From Patescibacteria group bacterium (GTDB lineage Bacteria; Patescibacteria; Paceibacteria; UBA9973; UBA2103), in contig SCTS01000002.1 in NCBI GenBank assembly GCA_004322365.1, forward strand, positions 1 through 64,000: 64,000 nt of DNA, written 5' to 3'. Under the pieces are notes generated by a model, which made no database searches, was not told the DNA's origin, and saw nothing but the letters and a program-made list of their open reading frames with translations. A program made the translations under genes and the position numbers. This document shows, one piece after another, positions 34,936 through 44,075 of the stretch (the stretch's first letter is position 1; the number at the start of each line of letters is the position of its first letter).

Positions 34936-35649
34936 TACAGCACGCTTCGCGATCTCATGTGCGACACGGAGTAGAGATTCGAATGTGCCCGCGTCCGACC
35001 ACAAACCTTTAATAATTCCGTGGGAGAGTTTTTCTTTCTTGATATAGATGTTGTTGGCGTCCGTAATTTCCAACTCACTTCGCCCTGAAGGCTTCAGCGT
35101 TTTTATGATGGAAAAAATATCGTTGTCATACAGATAAAAACCAGTTTGGGCAAATTTTGATTTTGGTTTCTTTGGTTTTTCTTCAATCTTCACTACCCTC
35201 TTACCTGCTGTATCAAACACGGGCACACCAAAACGGTGTGAGTCATTCATTGCCTTAAAAAATACTTTCGCGCCACCATTGAAAGAGGCAACATCTTTTG
35301 CAAAATCTTGTTCAAATATATTGTCACCCAGAATGACAGCAATCGGCCCTCCGTCGGAGAAATCTTCCGCGTAGCGTAGCGCGTCGGCGATACCTCCGTT
35401 GTTTTTGTCTTGCAACGCATACGAGAGCTTGACACCGAACTCTCTGCCCGAGCCGAGGAATTGCATAAAGTGGCCCGCATGCTCGCGTCCAGTTACTATC
35501 ATGATATCGGTAACGCCTGAACGCTGCAGCGTCTCCAGAGGGTAGAGAATCATTGGTTTGTTGTATACAGGAAGAAGGTGCTTATTTGTAATAAGCGTCA
35601 AGGGGCGCAAGCGTGTACCGAGTCCTCCTGCAAGAATAACGCCTTTCAT
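34933..35649 (-). CDS. rmlA: Glucose-1-phosphate thymidylyltransferase
   Basis: RmlA joins glucose-1-phosphate and dTTP to make dTDP-glucose. The 238-residue protein starts MKGVILAGGLGTRLRPLTLI, the nucleotide-binding signature, followed by NKHLLPVYNKPMILYPLETL, the substrate loop. AVILGDNIFEQDF holds the metal-binding Asp, and KIEEKPKKPKSKFAQTGFYL is the sugar-binding region. It is the short form (about 240 residues), lacking the C-terminal allosteric extension of the 290-residue enzymes. It lies one base downstream of rmlB. Confidence 0.96.
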   Translation of the reverse strand: MKGVILAGGLGTRLRPLTLITNKHLLPVYNKPMILYPLETLQRSGVTDIMIVTGREHAGHFMQFLGSGREFGVKLSYALQDKNNGGIADALRYAEDFSDGGPIAVILGDNIFEQDFAKDVASFNGGAKVFFKAMNDSHRFGVPVFDTAGKRVVKIEEKPKKPKSKFAQTGFYLYDNDIFSIIKTLKPSGRSELEITDANNIYIKKEKLSHGIIKGLWSDAGTFESLLRVAHEIAKRAV

Positions 35650-35650
35650 A

Positions 35651-36727
35651 CTATTTTTTATTTTTGTGCCCTTCCCACAAATCTATGTGCGGGTTGAATA
35701 CACCAGTCTTACGGCGAACCCTCTCTATCCACTTCCTATTTTGAGTGTACCACTTTACCGTATCAGCAAAAGCCTGGTCAAAGAGGTACTCTGGTTTCCA
35801 GCCAAAGTCTTTCATAATGAGCGACGCGTCAATGGCATACCTACGGTCGTGCCCCGGCCTTTCGGCAACAAATTCAATCATGTCTTTACCTTTACCAAAA
35901 TATTTCAAGATACGATCAGCGATTTCACGGTTATTCATCTCATTGTCCGCGCCAATGTTATACACCGTTCCTGGTTTTCCATTAAGGAGGCATAGCTCCA
36001 GCGCCTTGCAGTGATCCAATACATACACCCAGTCACGCACATGATTACCATCACCATACAAAGGAAGTGTCTTTCCTTCAAGCATACGGAGTACAAAAAA
36101 TGGAATGAGTTTTTCTGGATACTGGCGCGGGCCGTAGTTATTAGAACAGTGCGTTACGACAACTGGCACGCCCCATGTATTGTGATAGGCACGACACAGC
36201 ATATCGCCTCCGGCTTTCGTCGCAGCATACGGCACATTCGGCGCAAACGCCGTATGCTCAGAAAACTTATCTTCAGAATCCAGCGCAAGCGAACCATACA
36301 CCTCGTCAGTAGAAACCTGTACAAACGATTGCACCGTACCTCCCACCTTGACGGCTTCAAGTAAATTGAACACACCAACGATGTTGGTATTGATAAATTC
36401 CAGTGAGCCAACATGGATACTGCGATCAACATGCGTCTCGGCTGCGAAATTTATGACATAGTCGGGTTGATATTTCTTAAATACAGCAGTGACTTTCTTT
36501 TGGTCAGCTATGTCACCGCGCACAAATGTATAGCGTGCATCTTTTACAAAATCTCGCACATTGTCCGTATTGCCGGAATAGGTAAGCTTATCAAAATTGA
36601 TGATGCGCACCTTGGGATATTTCTCAAAGATATGATGAATGAAGTTCGAGCCAATGAATCCCGCTCCACCGCATACTAATAGCACCTTGCCATTTAGGGA
36701 ACGTTTCGCACTCTGTTTCGTTGACAT
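35651..36727 (-). CDS. rmlB: dTDP-glucose 4,6-dehydratase
   Basis: RmlB makes dTDP-4-keto-6-deoxyglucose, the branch point to rhamnose and dideoxysugars. The 358-residue protein has an N-terminal extension of about 14 residues, then the NAD motif LLVCGGAGFIGSNFIHHIFE, NFAAETHVDRSIHVGSLEFI, the STDEVYGSL segment with the catalytic Asp/Glu pair, NVPYAATKAGGDMLCRAYHN (YxxxK) and the RmlB signature SNNYGPRQYPEKLIPFFVLR. It starts the rmlBA run of leftward deoxysugar genes, about 50 bases from the next gene. Confidence 0.97.
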   Translation of the reverse strand: MSTKQSAKRSLNGKVLLVCGGAGFIGSNFIHHIFEKYPKVRIINFDKLTYSGNTDNVRDFVKDARYTFVRGDIADQKKVTAVFKKYQPDYVINFAAETHVDRSIHVGSLEFINTNIVGVFNLLEAVKVGGTVQSFVQVSTDEVYGSLALDSEDKFSEHTAFAPNVPYAATKAGGDMLCRAYHNTWGVPVVVTHCSNNYGPRQYPEKLIPFFVLRMLEGKTLPLYGDGNHVRDWVYVLDHCKALELCLLNGKPGTVYNIGADNEMNNREIADRILKYFGKGKDMIEFVAERPGHDRRYAIDASLIMKDFGWKPEYLFDQAFADTVKWYTQNRKWIERVRRKTGVFNPHIDLWEGHKNKK

Positions 36728-36777
36728 GAAAACATTTTTACACTAACACTGGATTCTTCACTTTACAATTCCGTGAC

Positions 36778-37545
36778 CTACAGTGTATCCTCCCAAACCT
36801 TATGCGTGAGTGTCCTCCCGCCGTATGTACCTGCCTTAATTTGTTCTACGGCTTTCGCTTCAGCAGCATTTCGTGCCTGCATACCTGGATCGTTTGCAAG
36901 CGTTACTTCAAAAAAGCGCTTAAATTTGTTGCTTTTTGTTGAGAGGATTTTGGTGGTATCAAGAAACTGCACTGTAAGTGCGTTACTCTTAATGGCTCTC
37001 ACAAACTCCGAGAGGAGTTCCCTTTCTTCATCGCTATCGGCAAAGTCCTCGATGTGATTGAAGAGCGCCATCGCGCGCGGCACATGCCATTCTGCCAATA
37101 CAAATACTAGGTTATGCCACGAACGCTCTTTCCAAAATCGAGCGGCTTCTTTGTATTCGGTAATCGTGTCGACGGAAACTTCTTCGAGTAAGATCTGTTT
37201 TTCGTTGACACCTTTTCCCATCAGTTCATCCTTAATGAGAGATGCGTATGTGGGCTTGTTTTCATCTCGCGACTTGCTCATTGCAACCAAATACGCTTCG
37301 GGATACGCTCCATTCATTTCAACAGTGGCAAGCACCCGATCTCTGCCACCAGCAGGAAGTGCCGTCCCTAAGACGCGTGCACTGTTTTCGTCACCAACGC
37401 CAAACGAGCTGGTCACATATTTTCCCTTTGCCTCGTTCCACCTCATGTTTCCAGTGAGCACGAAGAATGCATCAGGGACACCTTCTACAAGATGCCGTAA
37501 TGCTTCTTTTGTTTTTTCACTTGAGTACCTCCGGCGTTCACTCAT
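36778..37545 (-). CDS. DUF218/YdcF-like protein
   Basis: A 255-residue soluble protein with the DUF218 (YdcF/ElyC/SanA) layout: FFVLTGNMRWNEAKGKYVTS, then the EEVSVDTITEYKEAARFWKE segment (family ...E...ST.EN motif) and NLVFVLAEWHVPRAMALFNH matching the VTS.YH..RA core. Family members are linked to envelope or polyprenyl-phosphate metabolism, but biochemistry is poorly known. There is no N-terminal membrane anchor, unlike ElyC. The start overlaps the end of the GT2 gene to its left by four bases. Confidence 0.7.
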   Translation of the reverse strand: MSERRRYSSEKTKEALRHLVEGVPDAFFVLTGNMRWNEAKGKYVTSSFGVGDENSARVLGTALPAGGRDRVLATVEMNGAYPEAYLVAMSKSRDENKPTYASLIKDELMGKGVNEKQILLEEVSVDTITEYKEAARFWKERSWHNLVFVLAEWHVPRAMALFNHIEDFADSDEERELLSEFVRAIKSNALTVQFLDTTKILSTKSNKFKRFFEVTLANDPGMQARNAAEAKAVEQIKAGTYGGRTLTHKVWEDTL

Positions 37546-38471
37546 ACCTCCTCCTGCACTATGTAAATTGGGCGTTTTTTAGTCTCTTCAAATGTCTTGC
37601 CGAGGTAGAGTGCAATAATACCGAGCATTACCGACAAAAAACCGAAGATAAGCCAGAGTGAGCCCATGAGTAAACCAAACGACTGAGTAGAGCCGACAAG
37701 GAATCCTTGTACCACTGCAACTGCAAGATACCCACCTGCAAATAAAACAACAAGAACTCCTACTTTTATAATCAGGTGGAGTGGTTTTTCTGAATAGGCA
37801 AGAATGATATCCGTAGCGAGACTAAAAAGTTTTACGAGTGAGTATCCAGATTTGCCACCTTTCCGTGACGCATGTTCCACTGGCACGGTTGCGGTGCGGA
37901 AGCCTACCCACCGAACCATAACGGAGAAATATCGCATGTGATCTTGCAGAGAGAGAATTGCATCGATGACCTTCCGATGGTACAGCCCGAAATTCGTGAG
38001 CGTACGGTTATGGCGACGCCCAGTGAGATAATTAAGAGTGGAATAAAATCCCCACGACACCAAAGACCGGAGCGGGCTGTCATGCCGTTTCTGCCGTGAT
38101 CCAACGACGACGAAAAACCCTTCTTGGGCTTTCTGATACATCTTTTCAATTTCTTCCGGCTGATCTTGCAAATCGCAGTCCATAACAACCACCCACTCGC
38201 CACGACTTGCTGAAAGTCCAGCAGTAATTGCCGGATACTGGCCAAAGTTGCGCGAAAGATTGAGTCCGCGGACTCGCGTATCGAGCACTGCCAACCCTTG
38301 TATCACCTGCCATGCACTATCGGGACTGGCGTCATTTACAAAAATTATCTCGAAATGCGGAGTGATTTTTTTGAGCGTTTCAAGGGTACGCCGATACAGC
38401 TCATCCAGTACCTCTGCAGAACCATACACGGGAACCACTACCGATATTTCAGACTGCACGCTCTGATCCAT
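37542..38471 (-). CDS. Polyprenyl-phosphate glycosyltransferase, GT2 (DPM1/GtrB-like)
   Basis: The 309-residue protein has a GT-A domain: ISVVVPVYGSAEVLDELYRR, then IIFVNDASPDSAWQVIQGLA, WVVVMDCDLQDQPEEIEKMY with the DxD motif, and FGLYHRKVIDAI. Two C-terminal hydrophobic segments (about residues 230-250 and 265-290) follow, as in GtrB/ArnC. These enzymes load a sugar onto polyprenyl phosphate at the inner face. The product could feed the two GT39-like enzymes and the GtrA-like protein encoded at 16629-20148. Confidence 0.92.
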   Translation of the reverse strand: MDQSVQSEISVVVPVYGSAEVLDELYRRTLETLKKITPHFEIIFVNDASPDSAWQVIQGLAVLDTRVRGLNLSRNFGQYPAITAGLSASRGEWVVVMDCDLQDQPEEIEKMYQKAQEGFFVVVGSRQKRHDSPLRSLVSWGFYSTLNYLTGRRHNRTLTNFGLYHRKVIDAILSLQDHMRYFSVMVRWVGFRTATVPVEHASRKGGKSGYSLVKLFSLATDIILAYSEKPLHLIIKVGVLVVLFAGGYLAVAVVQGFLVGSTQSFGLLMGSLWLIFGFLSVMLGIIALYLGKTFEETKKRPIYIVQEEV

Positions 38472-38572
38472 ATGAAGCCTATAGTACTATCTTTGGCAAA
38501 TTTAAAAAGGTTGCCCTTGTAGTGAGCCTCGGCTCATTGTGTACACTGAAACGAAGCACGCCTAATAAACAA

Positions 38573-39673
38573 TCAATCAGAGTATGCCTCAACGATATGC
38601 TCAGCGCGCCGTTTCCATGAATATTCTGCTACACGCACCAATGCATTTGTAGCGCGAACGCTACCCTCTGCGAGCGCGCATCGAATGCCTTCCGCAAGCG
38701 CCACGGCATCGTCAGGTGGCACCAAGAATGCTGTATGTTCATCCAAAATTTCGCGAATACTTGGCAAATCACTCGCAACAACTGGAATGCCACTTGTCAT
38801 ATAGGCGAAAAGTTTCAGTGGAGATGTGAACCGTGTTGAGATTTCGTCGGTACCAGTATTTGGAAGAACCAACACATCAGCCGCCGCCATATTGTCTGCA
38901 AGCTCTTTGTACGGACGAAAACCAAGGAATCGTACATTTGGATAGCGTAGAGATAACTGCGCCACTTGTTCGGGCTCACCACCAATAACCGCAAGCACAA
39001 TATTATTTGGCAGATTCTTTGATGCCTCTAGAAGCGTGGCGACCCCTTTCCAACCATCAAGTCGTCCGATATACATTGCTATGGTTGCATCGAGAGGAAG
39101 ATTGAGACGCATGCGAGCGGCGTCTTTCGATTGCGAGTGTGCGAACTGCTCTATGTCAACGCCGTCGTGTGCAACTGAAATTTTTTCTGCAGGAACACCT
39201 TTTTCGATATAAAAATCTTTTAGCCCTTGCGATATAACAACAATACGTTTTGCCCGTCGTGCCACCGTACGCGCCACTCTGTTCCAAGACCCCGTGTGTG
39301 ACTCCCACACATACGGAAAAGGCAGATGCACAAGAACCAGTTCGTCTCTGCCATAAAGCATCCCAAAGGTTTTTCCACGAATATACCGCCGAACGGCGAA
39401 TGCAAAAAGAAATGACTCTAAAAGAAATCCTATTCTTCCGTATCGAACGGTATCCCATACAGAAAGCCGTCGTAGTGGAAATTGTGTTTTCAGTCCGTAA
39501 TATGAAAAAGTATCTTCCACAATATCCGTCTTTCTGTTTGGAACGACAAGTTCAACATCATGACCAAGTGCAGTGAATGCTTCGCATGTTTTCATAATCT
39601 GCACACCATGCGCCTTCTCGGTCGGCAAGCGTATGTTTGCGATATAACAGATAGAGAGTTTCTTATGCGACAT
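38573..39673 (-). CDS. Glycosyltransferase family 4
   Basis: From ATG 39673 the protein has 366 residues. The N-terminal half begins LSICYIANIRLPTEKAHGVQ. The C-terminal half has AMYIGRLDGWKGVATLLEAS, VRFLGFRPYKELADNMAAAD and DEISTRFTSPLKLFAYMTSG, a variant of the EX7E donor site. Long upstream open frame to 39856 lies inside the next gene and is not used. The start lies inside the 3' end of the upstream gene (11 bases), so translation is probably coupled. Confidence 0.9.
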   Translation of the reverse strand: MSHKKLSICYIANIRLPTEKAHGVQIMKTCEAFTALGHDVELVVPNRKTDIVEDTFSYYGLKTQFPLRRLSVWDTVRYGRIGFLLESFLFAFAVRRYIRGKTFGMLYGRDELVLVHLPFPYVWESHTGSWNRVARTVARRAKRIVVISQGLKDFYIEKGVPAEKISVAHDGVDIEQFAHSQSKDAARMRLNLPLDATIAMYIGRLDGWKGVATLLEASKNLPNNIVLAVIGGEPEQVAQLSLRYPNVRFLGFRPYKELADNMAAADVLVLPNTGTDEISTRFTSPLKLFAYMTSGIPVVASDLPSIREILDEHTAFLVPPDDAVALAEGIRCALAEGSVRATNALVRVAEYSWKRRAEHIVEAYSD

Positions 39674-40583
39674 AGGCTTCAATAATGCGTGGAATAAGAC
39701 TCTGGAGCGAATGATGTTCGCGAATGTACGAGGGAGAAAGTGGAAGCCCGTTGATTGCAGGGTCAGTGGAATCGACCAGGCAACCACAGGCGGCGGCCTC
39801 CAAAACCACTTTGTCCAAAGAGCCAGTTTCACTGCGGTGGATAAGCTTTGTGGCAATGCGGTATTCGTCGCGAAGCCCTAATTGCGTGAGTCCACCTAGA
39901 AAAGTAACCTGAACACCGAGCTCACGCGCGAGCGCCGTAAGGCGCTCGCGCTCAACACCCTCTCCTGCTATACGGAGGGCGACGCCTGCATCTTTTGCCA
40001 CGCGAATTGCAAGGTCGTGACGTTTGGTGGGCATAAGACGCCCAACGGAAAGAAGATGATTCCCGCGGGACACCTTCTCATCTGGAGCGAAAAATTCGGT
40101 ATCAATACCGTGACCCATGACTTGCAGTTTTTTAGATGGCAGTCGAAAACTTTCCTTTGAGGCAGTGAAAATAACATCCACAAAAAGCTCAGCGACACGC
40201 AGTTTTAAATCTACCGATTTGTGCGTATACCACAAACCTATTGATTTTTTCCACGATTTCCAAAATAATCCACCAAGAATCACATACTCCGGATTCATGT
40301 GAACGAGTACGGTGTCATAGTTTTTTCGCAATTTCCAAATCAGATATAAAAACCGAACCGAATACCCTATCCGCTTCAACAAACCACTATCATATATGAT
40401 AGTGGTTTGTTCTTTGCCCAGAGAATGAACACGAACATTTGATGGAAGATTATGTTTCCCCTCTTTTAAACAAATCACCTCTATACTCTCCACATGCTTT
40501 GAAAATTCTTCAATCCAACGATGAAAAAATCCTAAGATGGCATCATCCCTATCAACGATTTGTGTAACGAGAAGGAGCTTCAC
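39663..40583 (-). CDS. Glycosyltransferase family 4
   Basis: The 306-residue protein is short for GT4 but has both halves: WRIEEFSKHVESIEVICLKE style N-domain, then LLSVGRLMPTKRHDLAIRVA and VQVTFLGGLTQLGLRDEYRI. The donor-site helix is TGSLDKVVLEAAACGCLVDS, where one Glu of EX7E appears as Asp/Lys-shifted. It is coupled by four-base overlap to the HAD gene upstream and so belongs to the YvcK-HAD-GT run. The base composition of 39,660-43,200 is more AT-rich than that of 23-36 kb. Confidence 0.85.
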   Translation of the reverse strand: MKLLLVTQIVDRDDAILGFFHRWIEEFSKHVESIEVICLKEGKHNLPSNVRVHSLGKEQTTIIYDSGLLKRIGYSVRFLYLIWKLRKNYDTVLVHMNPEYVILGGLFWKSWKKSIGLWYTHKSVDLKLRVAELFVDVIFTASKESFRLPSKKLQVMGHGIDTEFFAPDEKVSRGNHLLSVGRLMPTKRHDLAIRVAKDAGVALRIAGEGVERERLTALARELGVQVTFLGGLTQLGLRDEYRIATKLIHRSETGSLDKVVLEAAACGCLVDSTDPAINGLPLSPSYIREHHSLQSLIPRIIEAYVA

Positions 40584-41101
40584 GAAAGTTCGTTGAAAGA
40601 GTGAATAACTGTATGAGTACCTGCCCCCGCCTTTCCATCACGACGCATTTCATAAAGTTGAACCTGAGGACAATGTAGAGCTACTGAATCAAGTTCGCTA
40701 ATTTTATCATCAATGAAAATCAATGGCTCTTGATATGAAGTAAGCATACGGGCAATAAAAGTACCCTTCCTCTCATCGCCATTATAAAAGATAGGAAAAG
40801 AGGGGTCGTCGTGAAATACACTTTCCAATTTTGCTTTTTGAAGTTCGACATTTCCCGCAGTAACTATTGCAGAATTGTCGTGATTCTTTCTCAAAAAATC
40901 ATTAGCGTCTGCATACATAAAACGATCTAATTCCCCTGGAGCAAACACAAGCAGTCCTTTTGCTGTCAGAGAATTTAACTCAGTCGCCATTTCAACTTCA
41001 GAGAGAGAAAGAAGTCCACCAAGGTTGTCCCTCTCCAAAATGTAAGCCAGAAAAGCTGAAGTATCAAAAAGCGTTCTGTCGAAATCGAGAAAATAGGTCA
41101 T
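40580..41101 (-). CDS. HAD-superfamily hydrolase
   Basis: The 173-residue protein starts with the HAD motif I MTYFLDFDRTLFDTSAF, with the nucleophile Asp6 and the acid/base Asp8. Motif II is probably NSAIVTAGN, and motif IV is EPLIFIDDKISELDSVAL (DD pair). The cap is small and helical. HAD enzymes of this size are usually phosphatases of small sugar or nucleotide phosphates. Overlaps of four bases on both sides place it in a coupled run with two YvcK genes and a glycosyltransferase. Confidence 0.8.
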   Translation of the reverse strand: MTYFLDFDRTLFDTSAFLAYILERDNLGGLLSLSEVEMATELNSLTAKGLLVFAPGELDRFMYADANDFLRKNHDNSAIVTAGNVELQKAKLESVFHDDPSFPIFYNGDERKGTFIARMLTSYQEPLIFIDDKISELDSVALHCPQVQLYEMRRDGKAGAGTHTVIHSFNELS

Positions 41102-42201
41102 AGAAGCGACTGAATTACATCAGCTATTTTTTTCGGATCATGACGAATGAGGCTCCGTTCAATAGCGTCGCCTTCAATCTTGTGAAGTGGCACTACATCA
41201 GCAAATGTACCGCGAACTACACGCGAATCATTACCAAGATCATCAACCACAGGAAATGCATTTTTCTTTTCATAGTATTCCAAAATATCAGCCGGAATAG
41301 CACCGACATGCATGATTATGTGATCAGGCTTTCTTCCTGCATACGCCTCAATCTCTGCAACATGCTTTGATGCACTGTATCCACTTGTTTCAGAAGCAGT
41401 ACTAAAAATATTGACGAAATAAATAAGACACGCATTTGATTGCCTGACAGCTTCCTTAAGTCCCGGTACAGCAAAGTTTGCCAAAGTCGATGTATAGAGA
41501 TCTCCAGGACCTAAAATAATAAAATCGGCTGAACCAACAGCAAGCTCTGCTTGATCAGCGAGCGAAATCTTCTCCGAAACACTAAGTCCTACAATTGCAG
41601 GGCCCCCTGGTGGACGAGCATTGATAGCGTGCTGACCAACAATCCTCTCACCACCCTCAAGCTCTGCTACTAAGGTTGCTGGGAAATCAGACACGGGCAC
41701 CACATACCCACGAACACGAAGAATTTCCGAAACAGCACGAATGGCTGCACCGTCAGATCCAAGTTTGTCAGTGAGTGCAGTAAGTAAAAGATTACCAAGG
41801 TTGTGTCCAGCAATATCCCCTTTTGAAAATCGGTAGGTAAAAATATCTCGAAGCATCGTTCCGTCTTTTGCAAGAGCAACAAGCGCTTGTCTGGCATCTC
41901 CCAAAGGAAGAAAACCGTACGAATCGCGCAAACGACCCGTTGAGCCACCATCATCCGCTACAGAAACCACAGCAGACAGAGAAACGCCCGGTAAAGACTT
42001 CAAAGCTGAAAGCACAACGAATGTCCCCGTGCCTCCACCAATAGTGACAACGCGTTTAGCGTTTGTTACAAAGCGATGCCCAGACACGAATGCATTGCGC
42101 ACAGCATGAGCACGACTCTCTGGAGTACGGGCAGGGCCGAAAATCGCCTTAAAGTGCGTTTTGATACTCCGAGAGATGTTGATGTGAGGCTTCTTGTTCA
42201 T
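41098..42201 (-). CDS. YvcK/CofD-like protein, second copy
   Basis: The 367-residue protein carries the YvcK signature VVTIGGGTGTFVVLSALKSL, then VVSVADDGGSTGRLRDSYGF and PLGDARQALVALAKDG, followed by GHNLGNLLLTALTD and ILGPGDLYTSTLANFAVPGL. In Firmicutes and Actinobacteria, YvcK/CuvA proteins bind UDP-sugars and control cell-wall synthesis and carbon flux; relatives (CofD) transfer lactyl phosphate in F420 synthesis. The N-terminal 50 residues are an extra basic tail absent from the paralogue directly upstream (42198-43181), to which it is clearly similar. It overlaps that gene by four bases. Confidence 0.88.
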   Translation of the reverse strand: MNKKPHINISRSIKTHFKAIFGPARTPESRAHAVRNAFVSGHRFVTNAKRVVTIGGGTGTFVVLSALKSLPGVSLSAVVSVADDGGSTGRLRDSYGFLPLGDARQALVALAKDGTMLRDIFTYRFSKGDIAGHNLGNLLLTALTDKLGSDGAAIRAVSEILRVRGYVVPVSDFPATLVAELEGGERIVGQHAINARPPGGPAIVGLSVSEKISLADQAELAVGSADFIILGPGDLYTSTLANFAVPGLKEAVRQSNACLIYFVNIFSTASETSGYSASKHVAEIEAYAGRKPDHIIMHVGAIPADILEYYEKKNAFPVVDDLGNDSRVVRGTFADVVPLHKIEGDAIERSLIRHDPKKIADVIQSLL

Positions 42202-43181
42202 AGTAGTTTACGAATAGCTGTAGCAATCTTCATTGAATCATGGCGAATGAAGCTTCTCGGAACCGTATCACCCGCAACCTTTTCAGCCACAATCACATCA
42301 GCAAATGATCCGCGAATTATTGACGCATCCTGCGGTAAATCATCCACAATAGGAAATTCATTCTCTTTCTTATAAAGCTCCAAGACATCATCAGGAAATG
42401 CGCCAACATGCATGATAATCGTATCGGGTCGTCTTCCTACATACCTCGTTATCTCTTCAATATGATGTGATGCAGTGTAATTGTCTGTCTGTCCTGCTTT
42501 CGTAAATAAATTCACAATGTATACAAGGTGCGCCTTTGCCCCCGTGACAGCTTCAGTAAGACCTGAAACAGTAAAATTTGCTACAGTTGAAGTAAATAAA
42601 TCTCCAGGTCCTAAAATAAGTACATCGGCTTCGGCAACTGCCTCGAGTGCATCTGGTGAAACTGCGACAGATTCTTTTGTCTCAAGCGAAACTATTGGTG
42701 ATCGTCCTGATATTCTCTCATCAATGAGATGTTCGCCAGTAATTTTTTCTCCATTCTCAAGATGAGCAACGAGAGTTGCGGGTCGATCTGAAACTGGCAC
42801 CACACGCCCATCAACACGAAGTATCTTCGATGCAGCTTCTATAGCAAGAGCATCTGACCCAAGAATGTCAGTAAGTGCAATCAAAAAAAGATTTCCAAAA
42901 TTATGTCCGTTGATATCGCCTTTTGGGAATCGGTAATCAAACAAAGAGCGCATGAGTGGAGCGCCCGTATCATCAGCAAGAGCAATCAACGCTTGTCTTG
43001 CATCTCCTAACGGAAGAAAACCATACCCATCACGAAGACGGCCAGTAGAACCTCCATCATCAGCAACTGAAACTATTGCTTTCAGACACACACCTTCGAC
43101 ATGCTTCAAGCCTGACAAAACAACAAAAGTGCCAGTGCCGCCACCAATAGTCACAATATTCTTTCGAGGTAAATCTCCCAT
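42198..43181 (-). CDS. YvcK/CofD-like protein, first copy
   Basis: The 327-residue protein shows NIVTIGGGTGTFVVLSGLKH, VSVADDGGSTGRLRDGYGFL, PLGDARQALIALADDTG, NGHNFGNLFLIALTD and ILGPGDLFTSTVANFTVSGL. The length is normal for YvcK. The neighbouring gene is a paralogue in direct tandem. A separate truncated UDP-sugar dehydrogenase gene lies 12 bases upstream. UDP-sugar sensing by YvcK is established in Bacillus and Mycobacterium; applying it here is inference. Confidence 0.9.
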   Translation of the reverse strand: MGDLPRKNIVTIGGGTGTFVVLSGLKHVEGVCLKAIVSVADDGGSTGRLRDGYGFLPLGDARQALIALADDTGAPLMRSLFDYRFPKGDINGHNFGNLFLIALTDILGSDALAIEAASKILRVDGRVVPVSDRPATLVAHLENGEKITGEHLIDERISGRSPIVSLETKESVAVSPDALEAVAEADVLILGPGDLFTSTVANFTVSGLTEAVTGAKAHLVYIVNLFTKAGQTDNYTASHHIEEITRYVGRRPDTIIMHVGAFPDDVLELYKKENEFPIVDDLPQDASIIRGSFADVIVAEKVAGDTVPRSFIRHDSMKIATAIRKLL

Positions 43182-43193
43182 AGTGAAATACTT

Positions 43194-44039
43194 CTATTGC
43201 GGTCCGTGTACGCCCTCCAAAAGATCTGGATCCTTCCCCGTACTTTTGAGAAGTTGAATATTTTTTTCTTGGAGATGTTTCAATGCCCCCGCACCAATGT
43301 TGTCATCAACATGTAATGAATAAAAATCATTAAATGCAGAAAGATCCTTTATAAGACAATACCCACCTGCGCCACGACCACCTTCAAAATTCACTGTGAG
43401 ATGGGTTTTCCCAATACGCGGATCAGCGCCAAAAGCATCCTTTACTTTTTCGTAGTCAGCGCCAATAGAGTTGGATAAATCAAAAAGCATATTTGCAAAC
43501 ACCACTTTCATTGCAAGAAAAACATTGCCTGCGTACTTCACAAGCTCACTTTCCTTTGATGTAACAATCGTTTGAAATGGCGACTTTGGAAATGTCGCAA
43601 GGACTGCCTCTGCTGCTGCTCGGTGTTCTGGAGTGTCTTTTGGTATACCAACAATATTCCTGTCAGGATTCTGAACATCCGCATCAGCTGAGCGTGCACG
43701 CAAGAATTCTGGGGAATGAAGTATGACTCTGTCAGGATACATCTCCTGAATCTTCTCAGTCGTACCGGGCAACAAAGTCGACTTAATGACTACAATTTTT
43801 CCTACTCCGACGAGATCCATAACTCCTTCAACGATAGACGAGTCAAATCCTTCAGGTGTTGTGGGTGTTGGTACTGCAATAATAACAACGTCACATTCTA
43901 GAATTGCATCTTTATTGCCGATATACGCAGGCTCTTTTGAATACCGCACTACTGAAAAGCCTCGACGCTCATAATCGTCGGCATACGCCTTTCCAATGAA
44001 TCCTTGTCCGATAAAACCAATTTTCATAGAGTTCTGCAC
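43194..44039 (-). CDS. UDP-glucose/GDP-mannose dehydrogenase-like protein lacking the C-terminal domain
   Basis: The enzyme family oxidises NDP-hexoses to NDP-uronic acids. Only the NAD domain and central helix domain are present: KIGFIGQGFIGKAYADDYER, VVIIAVPTPTTPEGFDSSIV, VIKSTLLPGTTEKIQEMYPD, VILHSPEFLRARSADADVQN and ELVKYAGNVFLAMKVVFANM. The catalytic-cysteine loop is GAGGYCLIKDLSAFNDFY. The protein ends at 281 residues where normal enzymes (about 430) continue into the UDP-binding domain. The shortened form may be non-catalytic or may need a partner. ATG 44027 is an alternative start. Confidence 0.85.
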   Translation of the reverse strand: MQNSMKIGFIGQGFIGKAYADDYERRGFSVVRYSKEPAYIGNKDAILECDVVIIAVPTPTTPEGFDSSIVEGVMDLVGVGKIVVIKSTLLPGTTEKIQEMYPDRVILHSPEFLRARSADADVQNPDRNIVGIPKDTPEHRAAAEAVLATFPKSPFQTIVTSKESELVKYAGNVFLAMKVVFANMLFDLSNSIGADYEKVKDAFGADPRIGKTHLTVNFEGGRGAGGYCLIKDLSAFNDFYSLHVDDNIGAGALKHLQEKNIQLLKSTGKDPDLLEGVHGPQ

Positions 44040-44075
44040 TGAATAGTACTAAAATAAACGCCTTTAAGCGATGCT

